DNA of 21,853 nt from Gnetum montanum (lineage: Eukaryota > Streptophyta > Gnetopsida > Gnetales > Gnetaceae). The stretch is from contig MNCI01034661.1 of the NCBI GenBank assembly GCA_015680685.1, positions 115,552-137,404 on the forward strand, written 5' to 3'. The notes under the pieces are model-generated. The model had not been told where the DNA came from and searched no databases. It worked only from the letters and a program-made list of their open reading frames with translations. Of the stretch, positions 9,241-19,700 are shown piece after piece; within the stretch, counting starts at the first letter, position 1; each line of letters opens with the position of its first letter. The position numbers and the translations under genes were made by a program.

Positions 9241-11175
9241 GGGGAGATACCCCATCCTGAATCAAGAACTAATAAGTGCATTTTTTACTTTTTTATTTTA
9301 CACCTTTTTAAATATGTTTTATGTTTTCTTGAATATTTTACAATTTTTTCTATATTTTTCTTTATTTGACATTTTCTTACATTCTTCTTTATTCTTTATT
9401 GCCATTAGGACTTCGGTGCCAGCTATAGCTACTGATTGATGATGGTTTGTAACTTATATTATTTACTCGATTGCAAATGACTAGATTTCATCTTATAATT
9501 TGGATGCTAATTAATGGACCATTGATTCTTTTCATGATATTAGGTAGTGAGTCCTTGTCATCTACCATTCCACACAACTCTATAGTGTCTCCTCTTTGGA
9601 AAGATGAGGTTCCTTCTTAATGAAAACTAATAATAAACTTGTGACCTTGGTATTTTCCAAACTTGGGACGAATTAAGTGGATGAACAAGGGTGTGACTTC
9701 AAGGAGATTTTATCACTTTTGTACCTACCTATCATCTAAGGTTGCATGCATATTTCCATGCATTTCTTATCATTTGTACGTCAACCAATAAATAAGAAGC
9801 AATGTCTTTGCATGGTGTGGTTCCCATTGAATAAAAAACACAAAACACACAAAAACAAACAAACAAAACAAATGGGAATTCAAAGCACATACCTTAGACA
9901 CAATAATGGGCTATAATCACTAGTTATGAAGCTAGAAGGACATGTTACCCATGCCTAAAGGCACCCCTCTAACTAAGGCCCGTTTCACTTCCTCCTTCTC
10001 TTTTCTTCTTTCTTCGGAATGTTCGGTGGTCTATGGGGATGTTTTTATGCCCTAGAGGATGAAATGATCTAATGTGCCAATGCAAAGTCACTGCAAGTGG
10101 ATGGTATTAATTCGGACTAGGAAAGGACACTCTTAGATCATATTAATCACACACTCCACAAGGGACTTCATGTGACCAAAATACAAGACTCCATTTCATA
10201 GCTTCTCTCATCCACCTATTCTTTCCATCTACCACCTCACTACCTCTTCTCATGGTGGTATTGATGGATCTATTTTGAAATAATCTTAATTCTTTGATGG
10301 TTTCTTTGATGATTCAATTCTTAACAATCCACAACCATTAATCATCCTTAAGGCCCAATGGAATCCTTAGTTTGAGGGAATGCAAGGGCATTAAGGGCAT
10401 GCCTTGCTATGGGGAGGATCCACTTGCATACTCCTTGTTTGGGATGGTTAAGTTTCTTATCCCTTACCCATTTTACTTTCAAAACCTATGTTTTCAACTG
10501 TGATGCATCTAGTTTTTGCATTCCTTGGCACATAAATCTTCTACTAAATCTCCATTTGAAACATATTCCTAGCCCTCTTCAAGCATTCCTCATTATTCTA
10601 GGCTTTTCTAGCTTCCTCTAGACACCAATTTCATGAAAAAAACTCCTTTTCCATACTTAGTTTTAATCATGAAAAATTTTATTTTTCAGGTGCATCAACA
10701 CATCCCCATTGACACAACACAAAAACTCTATATATATGCATTAACACTTAGAAATTTTTCACATTTGCCTCCAAATGCTAAGGGAGTTTTTGCACTTTTT
10801 CAAAGCCCAAAGCCTTCTCGAGCTCATAACTTCCTAACTGTTTGTTCAATTCCACTCATTCTTTGACCTTGCAACTACTGGAGATGAGCTTTATGTTGTG
10901 GGAGCCACAAACCTATGGTTTTGATAAAAAAAGTTTTGAAACTTATCTAACTCCCACAGGGTTTAAGTAATAAAACAATATTAAATATCACTAATTCACT
11001 AAGTTACATCTCACCAATAAACTCAAGTAGCCATTATAATAAAATAATATTACAATAATCAATATGTCATGATCACAACAAGCCTAAGTGTAACTAGCCA
11101 AATGGGATAAGATATCAAAGTATTATAAGTTAAACATAAAACACTAATCTGTGGCTATGTTTGTGATCGTAGATG
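9241..11175 (+). other. Non-coding tract of element B
   Basis: T-rich to about 9400, then a tract parallel to 2700-3715 of element A, with shared blocks in the same order up to the GGGCATTAAGGGCATG block at 10387-10402. It contains the hairpin at 9814-9893. From about 10460 to 11175 there is no match to A and no gene. The only notable mark is a TTTTTCAGGTGCATC stretch near 10680 that resembles a splice acceptor, which could serve a spliced RNA for the downstream ORF; this is weak. Confidence 0.6.
9814..9893 (+). other. Predicted hairpin with A-rich loop (element B copy)
   Basis: Inner stem TTCCCATT (9821-9828) pairs with AATGGGAA (9871-9878). The outer stem is GTGTG (9815-9819) with CACAT (9886-9890), using one G-U pair. 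The loop is an A/C-rich run of about 42 nt. It sits in the same flanking sequence as the hairpin at 3097-3157 but with two compensating pair changes. Confidence 0.55.
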
Positions 11176-13995
11176 ATGCCAAAGAGAATACCTAAAGTAG
11201 GACCATCCCAACCATGGGATAATTGGCCTCAAGGGGGAAGGGACTAGCAACCACAATAGCCCCAAGAATAAGAAGCAAAAACACATGTAATAAGACCTCT
11301 TTGAGAGGAGCCTGAAGTGGAATCTATTCATTAGATTCCCACCACAAAAATTGGCCTAGTCTATGCAAAATAAGGTGCCAGGACCTAGACTGAATTTGGA
11401 GGTCACCTTGACTAAGGCCTACTTAAGACAAATTCATTCCAAGGAGGTTCAAAGTGCAATTTTCCAAGAATTTAACTTTGGTCCTTTCTTAGACCTAGTG
11501 CCAGAAGAGGTGAAAACACAACTACATGGATTTCCCATGTGGCCTATCCTCATTTCCAATGGGAAGTGGTACATGGGAGAGACTTACCTCTTTTAGAATC
11601 ATCGACAAGTAGATGCCATGGTGAAGATCAAGGACATTAGTGTGTCCTATTCAGTCAAGGCCATTGTTGAGGCCCTTGAGTTGCCAGACAATGGGACAAC
11701 TTTGGTGGAGATATCCATGCAAGCGAACCTTGATGTAAAGAAAGAATGCATCCAACAATGTTATGGAGTGGACTGTAAGAAGTACGTTGCACTTACCAAG
11801 GCAGCGAGGGTCTACTTCAAGATTGCGGCTTATCAGCTAAACCCAACGATGAGGCCAAGCAAGATCACTACCTTTACTACCCATGTATGTGCTACTCTAA
11901 GTAAAAAATTCTTGATCAACCTTCCACAACTTATCTTCCTATATATTGAGAAAAAAATCAAATAGAATGAGTGTGGGAGACTCCCCTTTCCATGCCTCAT
12001 CTAAAAATTTTACAAAATGGGAGGAATAGCTCGTTATGCAAATGACACACTTTGTCATGCTCTTGATCATCTTGGCAAGAGATGATGAAAGATAAAGTGC
12101 CTACCAAATTGCTTGAAGAGGGCCACCAACACCACCACCTACTCAAGAGACAATGTTGGAGGCTTGTGCTACAATTGGATGCATGAAGAAGCTCTATGAG
12201 CAACTCTTGCAGGAGCAACAAGAAGGACCAAGTGGAGGAGAACCTTCAGTCTATCAGCTAGCTTTAAGCCATTTGAACGGAGCAACCCAAATAATAGGCT
12301 AGTTGAAAGAGACTGCATCACTATTTTCAACACAAAGGATGTAGGTGCTTGCTGGATCAAATCTAAGTGCCCAAGAAGTGATGATGTCCATTCTTGAATA
12401 GTAGCAATTTCCAAAGATCGTTGTGAGTGTTGCCACTTCTTTAGTGCACTTGGAGGAGGGTGAGGGGGTGACTGTCCTAGTGATGTAGCATCATAGATAA
12501 GAAATAGTGGTGGAGGTGGTGTTCAATCACATTGCAGAGGCCTTAAATGCTCTTGCAATCACCATGCCAAGCATTGCTACACTCATAGATGTGTAGGTAT
12601 TCACAAGAGTAGGCAGCGGAAGGCTAAGTCTAGCCCAACATGAGGAGGTGTTGGACCGACTAGTGGGAATCAAGAAACTACTTCCAAAGATCTTTAATCT
12701 TCTAGAAAATATCACAGCTAGATTGGAGCTACTGGAAACCAAGGGTAAGCTTCACATTGCAAATGCCAAACTTGGGATAGCCACAACCAAAAATTGATGA
12801 TCGGCTACCGAAGTTGTGGAATTAAGAGCTCACTTAACCAATCCTGCCATCCTCAACCAAGCAATTACACAAGATGAAGCTTTCTTACAACTTTAGAACA
12901 AACTTAAAGAGGTTGAGAATGCAAAGGATATGGTGGTCTTCAATGCATCCTTATCAAAGACCTTAATTTTCAACACCAATAAGGACTTCTCATAAGTTCG
13001 CAAGGAGAACCTTTCTCTGACCAAGAACATTCATAACCCAAGCAATGTCGAAGCATAATAGGATCAGATGGTTAAATTTGTGTGACAATAGTAGGAGCAA
13101 CTTGCCAAGGTAAACATGGACCTAAGGAGGTTAGTTACTGAAAATTGCAATCTCTTAATAAAGAAAGTGTGTGCTCTTCACCAAAAAATAGCCATTGAGG
13201 TAGTTTCCTGGAAGAATAAGGCCTTGAAATTTGAGCGTGTTAAAAATCATTACCGGTACTAGGTTGGCCTCCTCGAGGAGATAAATGAGAAAGAAATTCA
13301 ATTAGTAAAGGCAAAAATGAATGAGGCCCTCCAGCAACTCCAACAAAGAGGCGATGTGTGGCAACCAATCTTTGATGGATTGAATGCCTACAATAAAGCA
13401 AAAATTCCCTTGAAGGAGTTGCAAATTGTAGAGATGATAGAATACATGGAGCTTGCCAACCTCTGGTATGCAAACTTAACAATGTTGATAGTAGGAAGGT
13501 CGTGGACAGAGCTCGAAAAGCAGGTGGCTAACTCGTACCTCCTCTACGAGGCTGAGTTCAAGCATCATAAGGACACAAAGTAGAAGTTAGAAACAACAAA
13601 TGTAGAGCTTAAAGCTCTTAGGAGCTAATTTACAGACCACCAATCGATTGTTAAGAACCTAGCTAAAAGGATGAATGACTACAACGAGTTGTAGAACCTC
13701 ATCAAGATGTTTGATGTTAAACGTAAGCAATTTGCAACGTGGTTTGTCAATGTCAAGGAACTATTCTTGGCAAGCCCTATACATGGGACATCCTTGTACT
13801 AGCCCATATTGCTGACGTTGCATGGATCATGTACAATCCATGGAGCAAGAAGGAGAAGATGAAAGCATTGCTGGATGCCTTTTGCCTTCCACCCGAATTA
13901 GCAGCTGTAATAAGACAACTGCAACCACCACCTTAGCCTCAACCACCACCACCACATGCACTAGATGCTAGAGAAGGTTCTTCAGCACCATAGGA
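11176..13995 (+). pseudogene. Broken accessory ORF of element B (plant-transposon-like domain, coiled coil, proline-rich tail)
   Basis: Possible start ATG at 11176 (MPKRIPKVGPSQPWDNW). The best-kept part is 11363-11965, one frame with a single stop at 11594-11596. Its VKIKDISVSYSVKAIVEALELPD segment (11621-11689) and the later LNPTMRPSKITTFTTHVCATLS recall the putative plant transposon protein/Athila ORF domain found in many plant retroelements; this is recognition from memory. From about 12640 to 13700 the + strand codes for long heptad-like stretches (VLDRLVGIKKLLPKIFNLLE, EVVELRAHL, LLEEINEKEIQLVKAKM), typical of coiled coil. From about 13890 comes a Pro-rich tail with runs of PPP. At least a dozen stops and several frame changes are present. 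The gene lies between the non-coding tract and the 3' LTR, where Athila-type elements carry an extra ORF. Element A has no counterpart. Confidence 0.6.
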
Positions 13996-14243
13996 GCCTC
14001 CACCTCCTACATTGTTTGATCTTCTCTTCATCTTCAACCCTCTAGCTATCCATTTTGTAAGGGTGTTCAATATTGTTCTCATAAACACCCATTTTTGTAA
14101 TTATTGTAATTTTGTACAATTGGGCACTCAGGGTCAATTAGTCTAGTTAGTCAGTTTGTGATTCCATACCTTCCCAAATTTGTAAGAAACTTGATCCTAC
14201 TTTTGTCCACTCGAGGACTAGTTTTCAGTTCTTCGTGGAGGTA
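13996..14243 (+). promoter_or_regulatory. 3' non-coding end and polypurine tract of element B
   Basis: The stretch from about 14130 parallels 4318-4424 of element A (ATTCCATACCTTCCCAA, then ACTCGAGGA, then GTTTT(C/G)A). It ends in CGTGGAGGTA (14234-14243), a weak polypurine tract directly before the LTR start TGATGA at 14244. Confidence 0.5.
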
Positions 14244-14280
14244 TGATGAATCATGCGAAGGGCTGTGTCGACGCATCCCT

Positions 14281-14304
14281 GTTGACACATCCCCATGTGT
14301 CAAC
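14281..14304. repeat. Perfect palindrome in the U3 of B
   Basis: Arms GTTGACACAT (14281-14290) and ATGTGTCAAC (14295-14304) are exact reverse complements around CCCC. The 5' LTR has a different but perfect palindrome at the same place (5778-5791). It lies about 20 bp before the TATA box. Confidence 0.7.
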
Positions 14305-14378
14305 ACAATGTCTATCTTTGCCTCTATAAATGCATGGACCCACCACATTTATGGCACCATGGAGTGAGTAGAATAACG

Positions 14379-14472
14379 AAGTTCTTGCAATTTCATTTCA
14401 TAAGAGTTAGAATATTTTCTAAGGNAAAGTTCTTGCAATTTCATTTCATAAGAGTTAGAATATTTTCTAAGG
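14379..14472. repeat. Perfect 46-bp direct repeat around a single N, second site
   Basis: 14379-14424 and 14427-14472 are identical, separated by N (14425) and one base. The 5' LTR has this segment once (5868-5913, with one difference). The repeat is therefore absent from the element's ancestor and is best read as an unmerged contig overlap. Confidence 0.88.
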
Positions 14473-15117
14473 GCCCACAATAGAACTTCAAGGATTGTAA
14501 GAATCCTTATTTGAGCATCAATGTACCTGGACACCTTGATGTGATGGCAATAAAGACAAGATGCTTGAAACTCTTTGCAACACTCAAAATAAATTAATGT
14601 TTACTTTCATGCACTTTACATTTATGTTCTTAGTTATATAATATGCTTAATTAATATACATAAGTACGACCATCTCAAACATACTGTTAATGCTTGATAA
14701 TCCGAGCAGTGTTATCACTTGGTTTGCCAAGTAGCTTAACACTTAGTAAGGCAATAGCGCCTTAACGAGTTCAGGATGTGTACATTAGGTGGGCCCAGAT
14801 ACTTATGTTAGTATCTTAGGAAATAGATTAAGACATTAGATAGTTCTTTAGATTAATTCATAATTAATTACTTCATTTCACACTTAGAATTAATCAAATA
14901 AAATATAAAATTAATACAAATCATGTGCATTGGCTTACACTTAACCAAACACTTGCACCTACACAAGTGAAGCCAAGAAGACAACAATTACATGCTTAGG
15001 TCACTACCTTTGCTATTGTGCATATAGAGAGCTAAAGTTCACGAAATTTAACTGGATCGTTAGTGCAACACTTGTGATCTGTATGGTTGGGTGTAGGGGA
15101 CTACTCGCCACTCATCA

Positions 15118-15515
15118 ATGTCCAATGCCCAACCATACAATCTACAAGTACTAAAGTAGATCATGTCATAATTTGTGGAAGGGATAGATTAAACATTGAG
15201 AAGTAGGATGGAACTAAACTTGTATTGGCATGTTTACTTGTATAGCAAAGTGTAGTTGAGGCAAATAAATAATTTATGATGTTTAATCCATATTGCTAAA
15301 AGTAGACAATTACTATAAATGAAAATTAATTTAATCTAAAGCTAACTACTAGTATGACTGGAAGTAAATCCTAATCTAGCCTAAGGCAATGAGTATCTCT
15401 TTAATAATATTTCATCATGCTCTTGAATATTCATATTAATTATTGTAATTATCAAGTTGTTACATTGTTGGGTGTACCAAGTGTCTAGCCACTGAGATTA
15501 CTAAGGTCATACAAG
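15118..15515 (-). repeat. LTR C, main remnant (minus strand), right of element B
   Basis: The first five bases are also the right target copy (ATGTC). The reverse complement matches LTR sequence in LTR order: a TTGGTACACCCAACAATGT block (complement of about 15462-15480) like TTGGTAATCCCAACAACGT at 4891-4909, a TTTAGATTAA...ATTAATTTTCATTT block (about 15319-15343), and ACTTGTAGATTGTATGGTTGGG (15128-15149) near the LTR end. The last 20 bp lie at 5710-5729, left of element B. The part beyond about 15515 no longer matches clearly, so the U3 side is lost or too diverged. Confidence 0.6.
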
Positions 15516-16095
15516 TTTAATACTCAGGATTATGTTATGCTCATTTTGCTAATGAATGTCTATTTTTTAATCTTAAAATGCGAAATAAGGATAATTGGTC
15601 TGTAGAGAGTATGTATGTAGACAGTAAAAGCAAAATTATGCTGGTTGGAAAAGTATCACAGTCCTACCTATAATAACAAGGGTCATGTAAAGCATTTCAT
15701 GTAACTAGTAATATTTTCTTCTCTAGCATGTTTATCTGGCATATCTCCTGGTTATTTTCAGCAATGTCAATTTCCCGTCTGTAAGGAGTGCAATGCAACA
15801 ATGCACATCAATCAATACGGCACATTAGAGTAAGAAAAGCATGTTGTCTGCATCCTTTTATTATAACATGTTATCTTAAATTCAGAAACTCACATTCATT
15901 ACAAATTCAAAAAATTTGCATTGAAAATATCCAACCTGTATTTTCTCCTCAAGCAACTTCTGTCAGCTTATTGTCTAACGTTAAAAGGTGTTTACTGCTT
16001 TGAGAGTTGAGTTTAAATAAGAAAAGAATTTCTGTAAACAATAATGAATCATGCATAGTACAGATTTGGATTTTGGTCTGAGTGTACACGGGCAG
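15516..16095. other. Intergenic stretch, nothing recognised
   Basis: AT-rich, with short open frames on both strands that lack any resemblance to known proteins. It may hold the decayed U3 half of LTR C, but I cannot align it. Confidence 0.4.
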
Positions 16096-16345
16096 GTTCT
16101 CAGCCTGCATATGATGTAAGTCTTTGTCAAATTTCATCTACTTCTGTTTTCATATGCCTTGTCACGAATTGAAATATTGTTAAAACTGGTGTATCATATC
16201 ATGTTCTCAGCCTGCATATGACGCAAGTCCTTGTTAAATTTGATCTACCTCTGTTTCCATGCGTCTTTCAATGAATTGAAATATCGTGTTAAAGCTGGTC
16301 TATCGTGTCATGTGTCTTCTAAAGAATTGAAATGATGTTAACGAG
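16096..16345. repeat. 107-bp tandem repeat, two copies plus a partial third
   Basis: 16096-16202 and 16203 to about 16308 both start GTTCTCAGCCTGCATATGA and continue through AAGTC(T/C)TTGT, CT(G)TTTCATATGC-like text and GAATTGAAATAT. A third partial unit (16309-16345) repeats CATGTGTCTTCT and AAGAATTGAAAT. Copies differ by about one base in eight, so they are not recent. They lie downstream of the GH3 gene's 3' end. Confidence 0.7.
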
Positions 16346-16592
16346 CTCTGGATTCAAAGGAGAAGATGAAAGCACAATATAATTATCATGGAAAGCATGT
16401 TAGGAATCCTCTTGTCCAAAGTACCAAAGGAAGACCTACACAAAAAACCAATAAGCAACATGATTGCTTCGAAACAGCACAAATGATATCTGTTTAATTC
16501 CTTGCGTTGATTTCTACTATCAACTGTCAAATTTCATTTTACCAAATAAGGCAGAAGGTCTATAAGGCTCATGACCTTCAGCTGCTTCAGCC

Positions 16593-16757
16593 TAATTAGA
16601 TTTAAAATTTTATTTTGTTTCTACCGGGAGGTAAAATTGATCTGGATGGATGGATTGATGGACCTTCAACTTAATTAAATTTAAAATTTTATTTTGTTTC
16701 TACCGGGAGGTGAAATTGATCTGGATGGATGGATTGATGGACGGATGGATGGATAAC
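16593..16757. repeat. 70-bp tandem duplication and GGAT microsatellite in the 3' flank of the GH3 gene
   Basis: 16593-16662 and 16672-16741 match except at two positions (79-bp offset). Each contains TTTTATTTTG, read AATAAAA on the gene strand and so a possible polyadenylation signal (16609-16614 and 16688-16693). A GGAT/GGAC tetranucleotide run follows at about 16721-16755. Closer to the stop codon ACTACCTTAAATGTTCT occurs twice (16756-16772 and 16793-16809), the second copy covering the stop codon itself. Confidence 0.75.
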
Positions 16758-16793
16758 TACCTTAAATGTTCTTGACAGCTTAAATGGATAACA

Positions 16794-19700
16794 CTACCTT
16801 AAATGTTCTGTAGTGAGTCCAAAACCAAAAGGAAAGAGGGGATCATAGTGTTGGTCACCAACATTCATAGGCAGCTGATCAACTGTTTTAAACCATGTTC
16901 TTGACAGCTTTCCCTGAAAGGGGTAATCTCCGTAAAGCACATCAGCCACACCTTTTCCTTCGGTGCCAGGAAGCCAGGCAGCAACAAAAGCATCCATCAC
17001 AGAAAGCAATGGTTCAATAACCACAGGCCTCCCTGATACCAGGACCACCACACATTTGATACTACTGCAGACATTTTTGATGATTTGATCACCACCCAAA
17101 GGAATTGTCAAATTATCACTGTCGCCAAACATCTCTGCATATGGAGTCTCACCTACAACAACAACTGCATGTGAAAATCCCTGGTTCTTAACGTAACTTG
17201 GGTCTGGATTCTCCTCAAAAACAACCTCTGTGTCTTTGCTAACAGTGGATATAATTCCACTGAGAATTGTAGTTCCTGCGAAGGTAAAATTCAAATTGTA
17301 TAAAGTTTTCACTCTTCACCAATCAACTATAAAAGAGAATAGTTGCATGGACTTGGTACCATATTTACCTATAGTTGAGTTTCCACTCAATCCTTGCCAT
17401 TGAATTGTCCATCCACCACACTGGTAACCAATGTTATTGGCATGGGTTCCTGCAACAAGAATTTTAGGAGCTTTCTTGTCCAAAGGAAGAAGGGGCTTGT
17501 CACCAGATTTCCCATTCTTTAGTAAAACCAGGGTTTTCCTCACAGCTTCTCTAGCCAAATCTCTGTGTTCCTGCAACAATATGAGAATTTAAAAAAGCAT
17601 TTCAAGTAGCGCTGGTGCTTTTCTAGTAACATTGCTAACAGCTCCATGGTATTGGGCTTTGAGCTTTATTGTTAGTTTTTACTAAAATTTTTGTATCACA
17701 AGAAGGCATGTTAAAGAACATCGGTGTCATTAGGTAGCAAGTCAGCCATAAATATATCAACTGATTATCTAATGAAAAGCCTAGACATTTCCGGTAGTGA
17801 TCTGGTTAGAAACTTGCACTCTTAATAATGCCTTTTCAGGCAGTTTACCTGGCTGCCAAGTTGATTGGCTAAGCTATAATCTCCCATTGGATGCTCAAAA
17901 AGGCCTAGTGTAAACTTGACTCTCAAGATCCTGCTCACAGCATCATCAATTCTGCTCATGGCAACACCACCACTCTGAACGCTTGATTTGAGATCTGTGA
18001 TGAAGTCCGTGTAATTGTAGGGCACCATGACCTAAGGATCACATACGATTGTTACAATTAAGTAGCATTCATTCTTCCTAATTTTAATACCTTCAACTTG
18101 CGGAATAGGGCAATAAAAATGCTCACCATATCAATTCCTGCATTAATACCCTCCATGACTGAATGGGAATAATTAACTCCTGGTGGACTTGTTGTTCTGT
18201 CAATTCCTTGCCAATCCGATATCGTAAAGCCCTGTGTCGAAGACAAGACATCATTTTGCAACAGAATAAAAACCCGATTGGTCTAGATCACCTAAAAATA
18301 GAAACAAGATAAGTCATTCTGACCTTAAATCTGAGAGTTTTCTTAAGCACATCAGAAACCAGAAAGTGATTAGCATGCATCTTCTCTCCGTTCCAACTTG
18401 AGTAGGAGATCATGACAGTGGAGACCCCCTTGTAAATGGCATCGAAGTAAGGAGTCATGTGAATGCGAGTAAGACCTTTGTAGTTAATCACGGTGTTGTT
18501 TTCATCAATACCATGTGTGGTTCCTCCATCACCTACAAAATGCTTGGCACATGCTGCAACATTCATCCTGATAGAAATAATTCCATTAGTGCCATGGTGC
18601 AACATGGATCTTAATTTAGGTATCCTGCAACATTAATGAATGTTATGGAAGAAAAATAACTTACTGGCCACCAATCAAAGGTACACCCTTTCTGGCATTG
18701 GTTGGAGGCTGACCTTGGAGACCATAAATGATATCTGTCATTTTCTTGACAACTGCAGGGTCCTCACTGTAACTTTCATAGCATCTGCCCCATCTTGGAT
18801 CCCTACAGACCTGTTTACATGGATTAAAAAGAAAGAGTGAACATCCAAAGACAGACTCTGCTAAACCAATTTAATGATCTTACAAAGAAGACAGTGAAAA
18901 TTTGAGAGACATGTACTGTAAACCAACTGAAAAGGTTGACTATTGCATGAGTGCAACTTACTGCAATGCATGGTGCAAAAGTATATGGAATTCCTGTTGC
19001 TCGAACTTCTGCAGCTGTAGCAGCTCCAATCCTCCTCATCAGATCCGGGTCCCTGCAACAAACATCAAAGAACCACAAAATAAAAATTAAAAAAAAAATA
19101 GAAGCATTATTACTTATAAAAAAATTTTAAGAATCAAAGCTATTCAATATAAATAAGACAATTTGAAGGGAAAGAATATGGAAAAAATCCTACTTAGAAG
19201 GCTGACAATTAGTGAAGGTTCTCATAGCAAGATCTAAAAACCAATCCATGGATTGATGATACTGAACCAACAATGAAAACTACCGAACATGGTTATACCT
19301 GGCTGCTCCAAGACCCACATTGTGGGGGAAAATGGTGGCACCATAAACATTGTTGTGACCATGGACTGCATCAATCCCATAAATCATTGGGATCTGAAGT
19401 CGTGTAGACAGTGATCCTTTCTGAAAGGTGTTGACCATGTCCACCCACTCTTTTGTTGTTGCCTTTTGAGCAGGAACACTGCCTCCTCCACTCAGCACAC
19501 TCCCTGGAATGAACCAACATTTTAAAAAAAAAAATCCAAAGCAAGGAAATAAAAGAAGCAGCACCCTGTAACGTTAAACCTACTACACATCACCATTACA
19601 AATCTAGATAAATCTAACATCCAAAATGTATGAACTAACAGCTACAAACCTATCTAACCAGCAACAGTGGATAAATGAAAGTCCTGACCCTTTTCTCTAA

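Larger units (their letters stand above)
5730..15117 (+). mobile_element. Element B: Ty3/gypsy element with both LTRs but no pol
   Basis: Two direct LTRs (5730-6565 and 14244-15117) bound a 7.7-kb interior, with a 5-bp near-identical target duplication outside. The interior holds a tRNA-Asp-like primer site, a broken gag, a non-coding tract homologous to that of element A, a broken accessory ORF and a degenerate polypurine tract. I find no protease, RT, RNase H or integrase between gag and the non-coding tract, so this copy belongs to or derives from a non-autonomous element. In one 118-bp block compared by eye the two LTRs differ at roughly one base in nine, so the insertion is old. It landed in an older minus-strand LTR. 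Confidence 0.82.
14244..15117 (+). repeat. 3' LTR of element B (826 bp plus a 48-bp assembly scar)
   Basis: Starts TGATGAATCA and ends CACTCATCA like the 5' copy. TATAAA lies at 14325-14330 and AATAAA at 14550-14555. The stated span includes an extra 46-bp copy plus two bases around the N at 14425. Without them the LTR is 826 bp, equal to LTR A. The U3 retains CpGs (GTCGACGCAT) lost from the 5' LTR. Confidence 0.85.

Noticed and set aside
11997-12742. Three open frames on the minus strand at 11997-12221, 12169-12414 and 12527-12742
   Set aside because: They are shadows of the broken accessory ORF on the + strand; the peptides are Leu/Ser-rich and match nothing.
15071-15150. Inverted repeat of about 22 bp at the right end of element B as a terminator or hairpin
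   Set aside because: The two arms belong to two different LTRs (B on +, C on minus) brought together by insertion; pairing is a by-product.
18902-19090. Cys/Asn/Ser-rich + strand frame over exon 3 of the GH3 gene
   Set aside because: It is the antisense of a well-supported exon and part of its intron.
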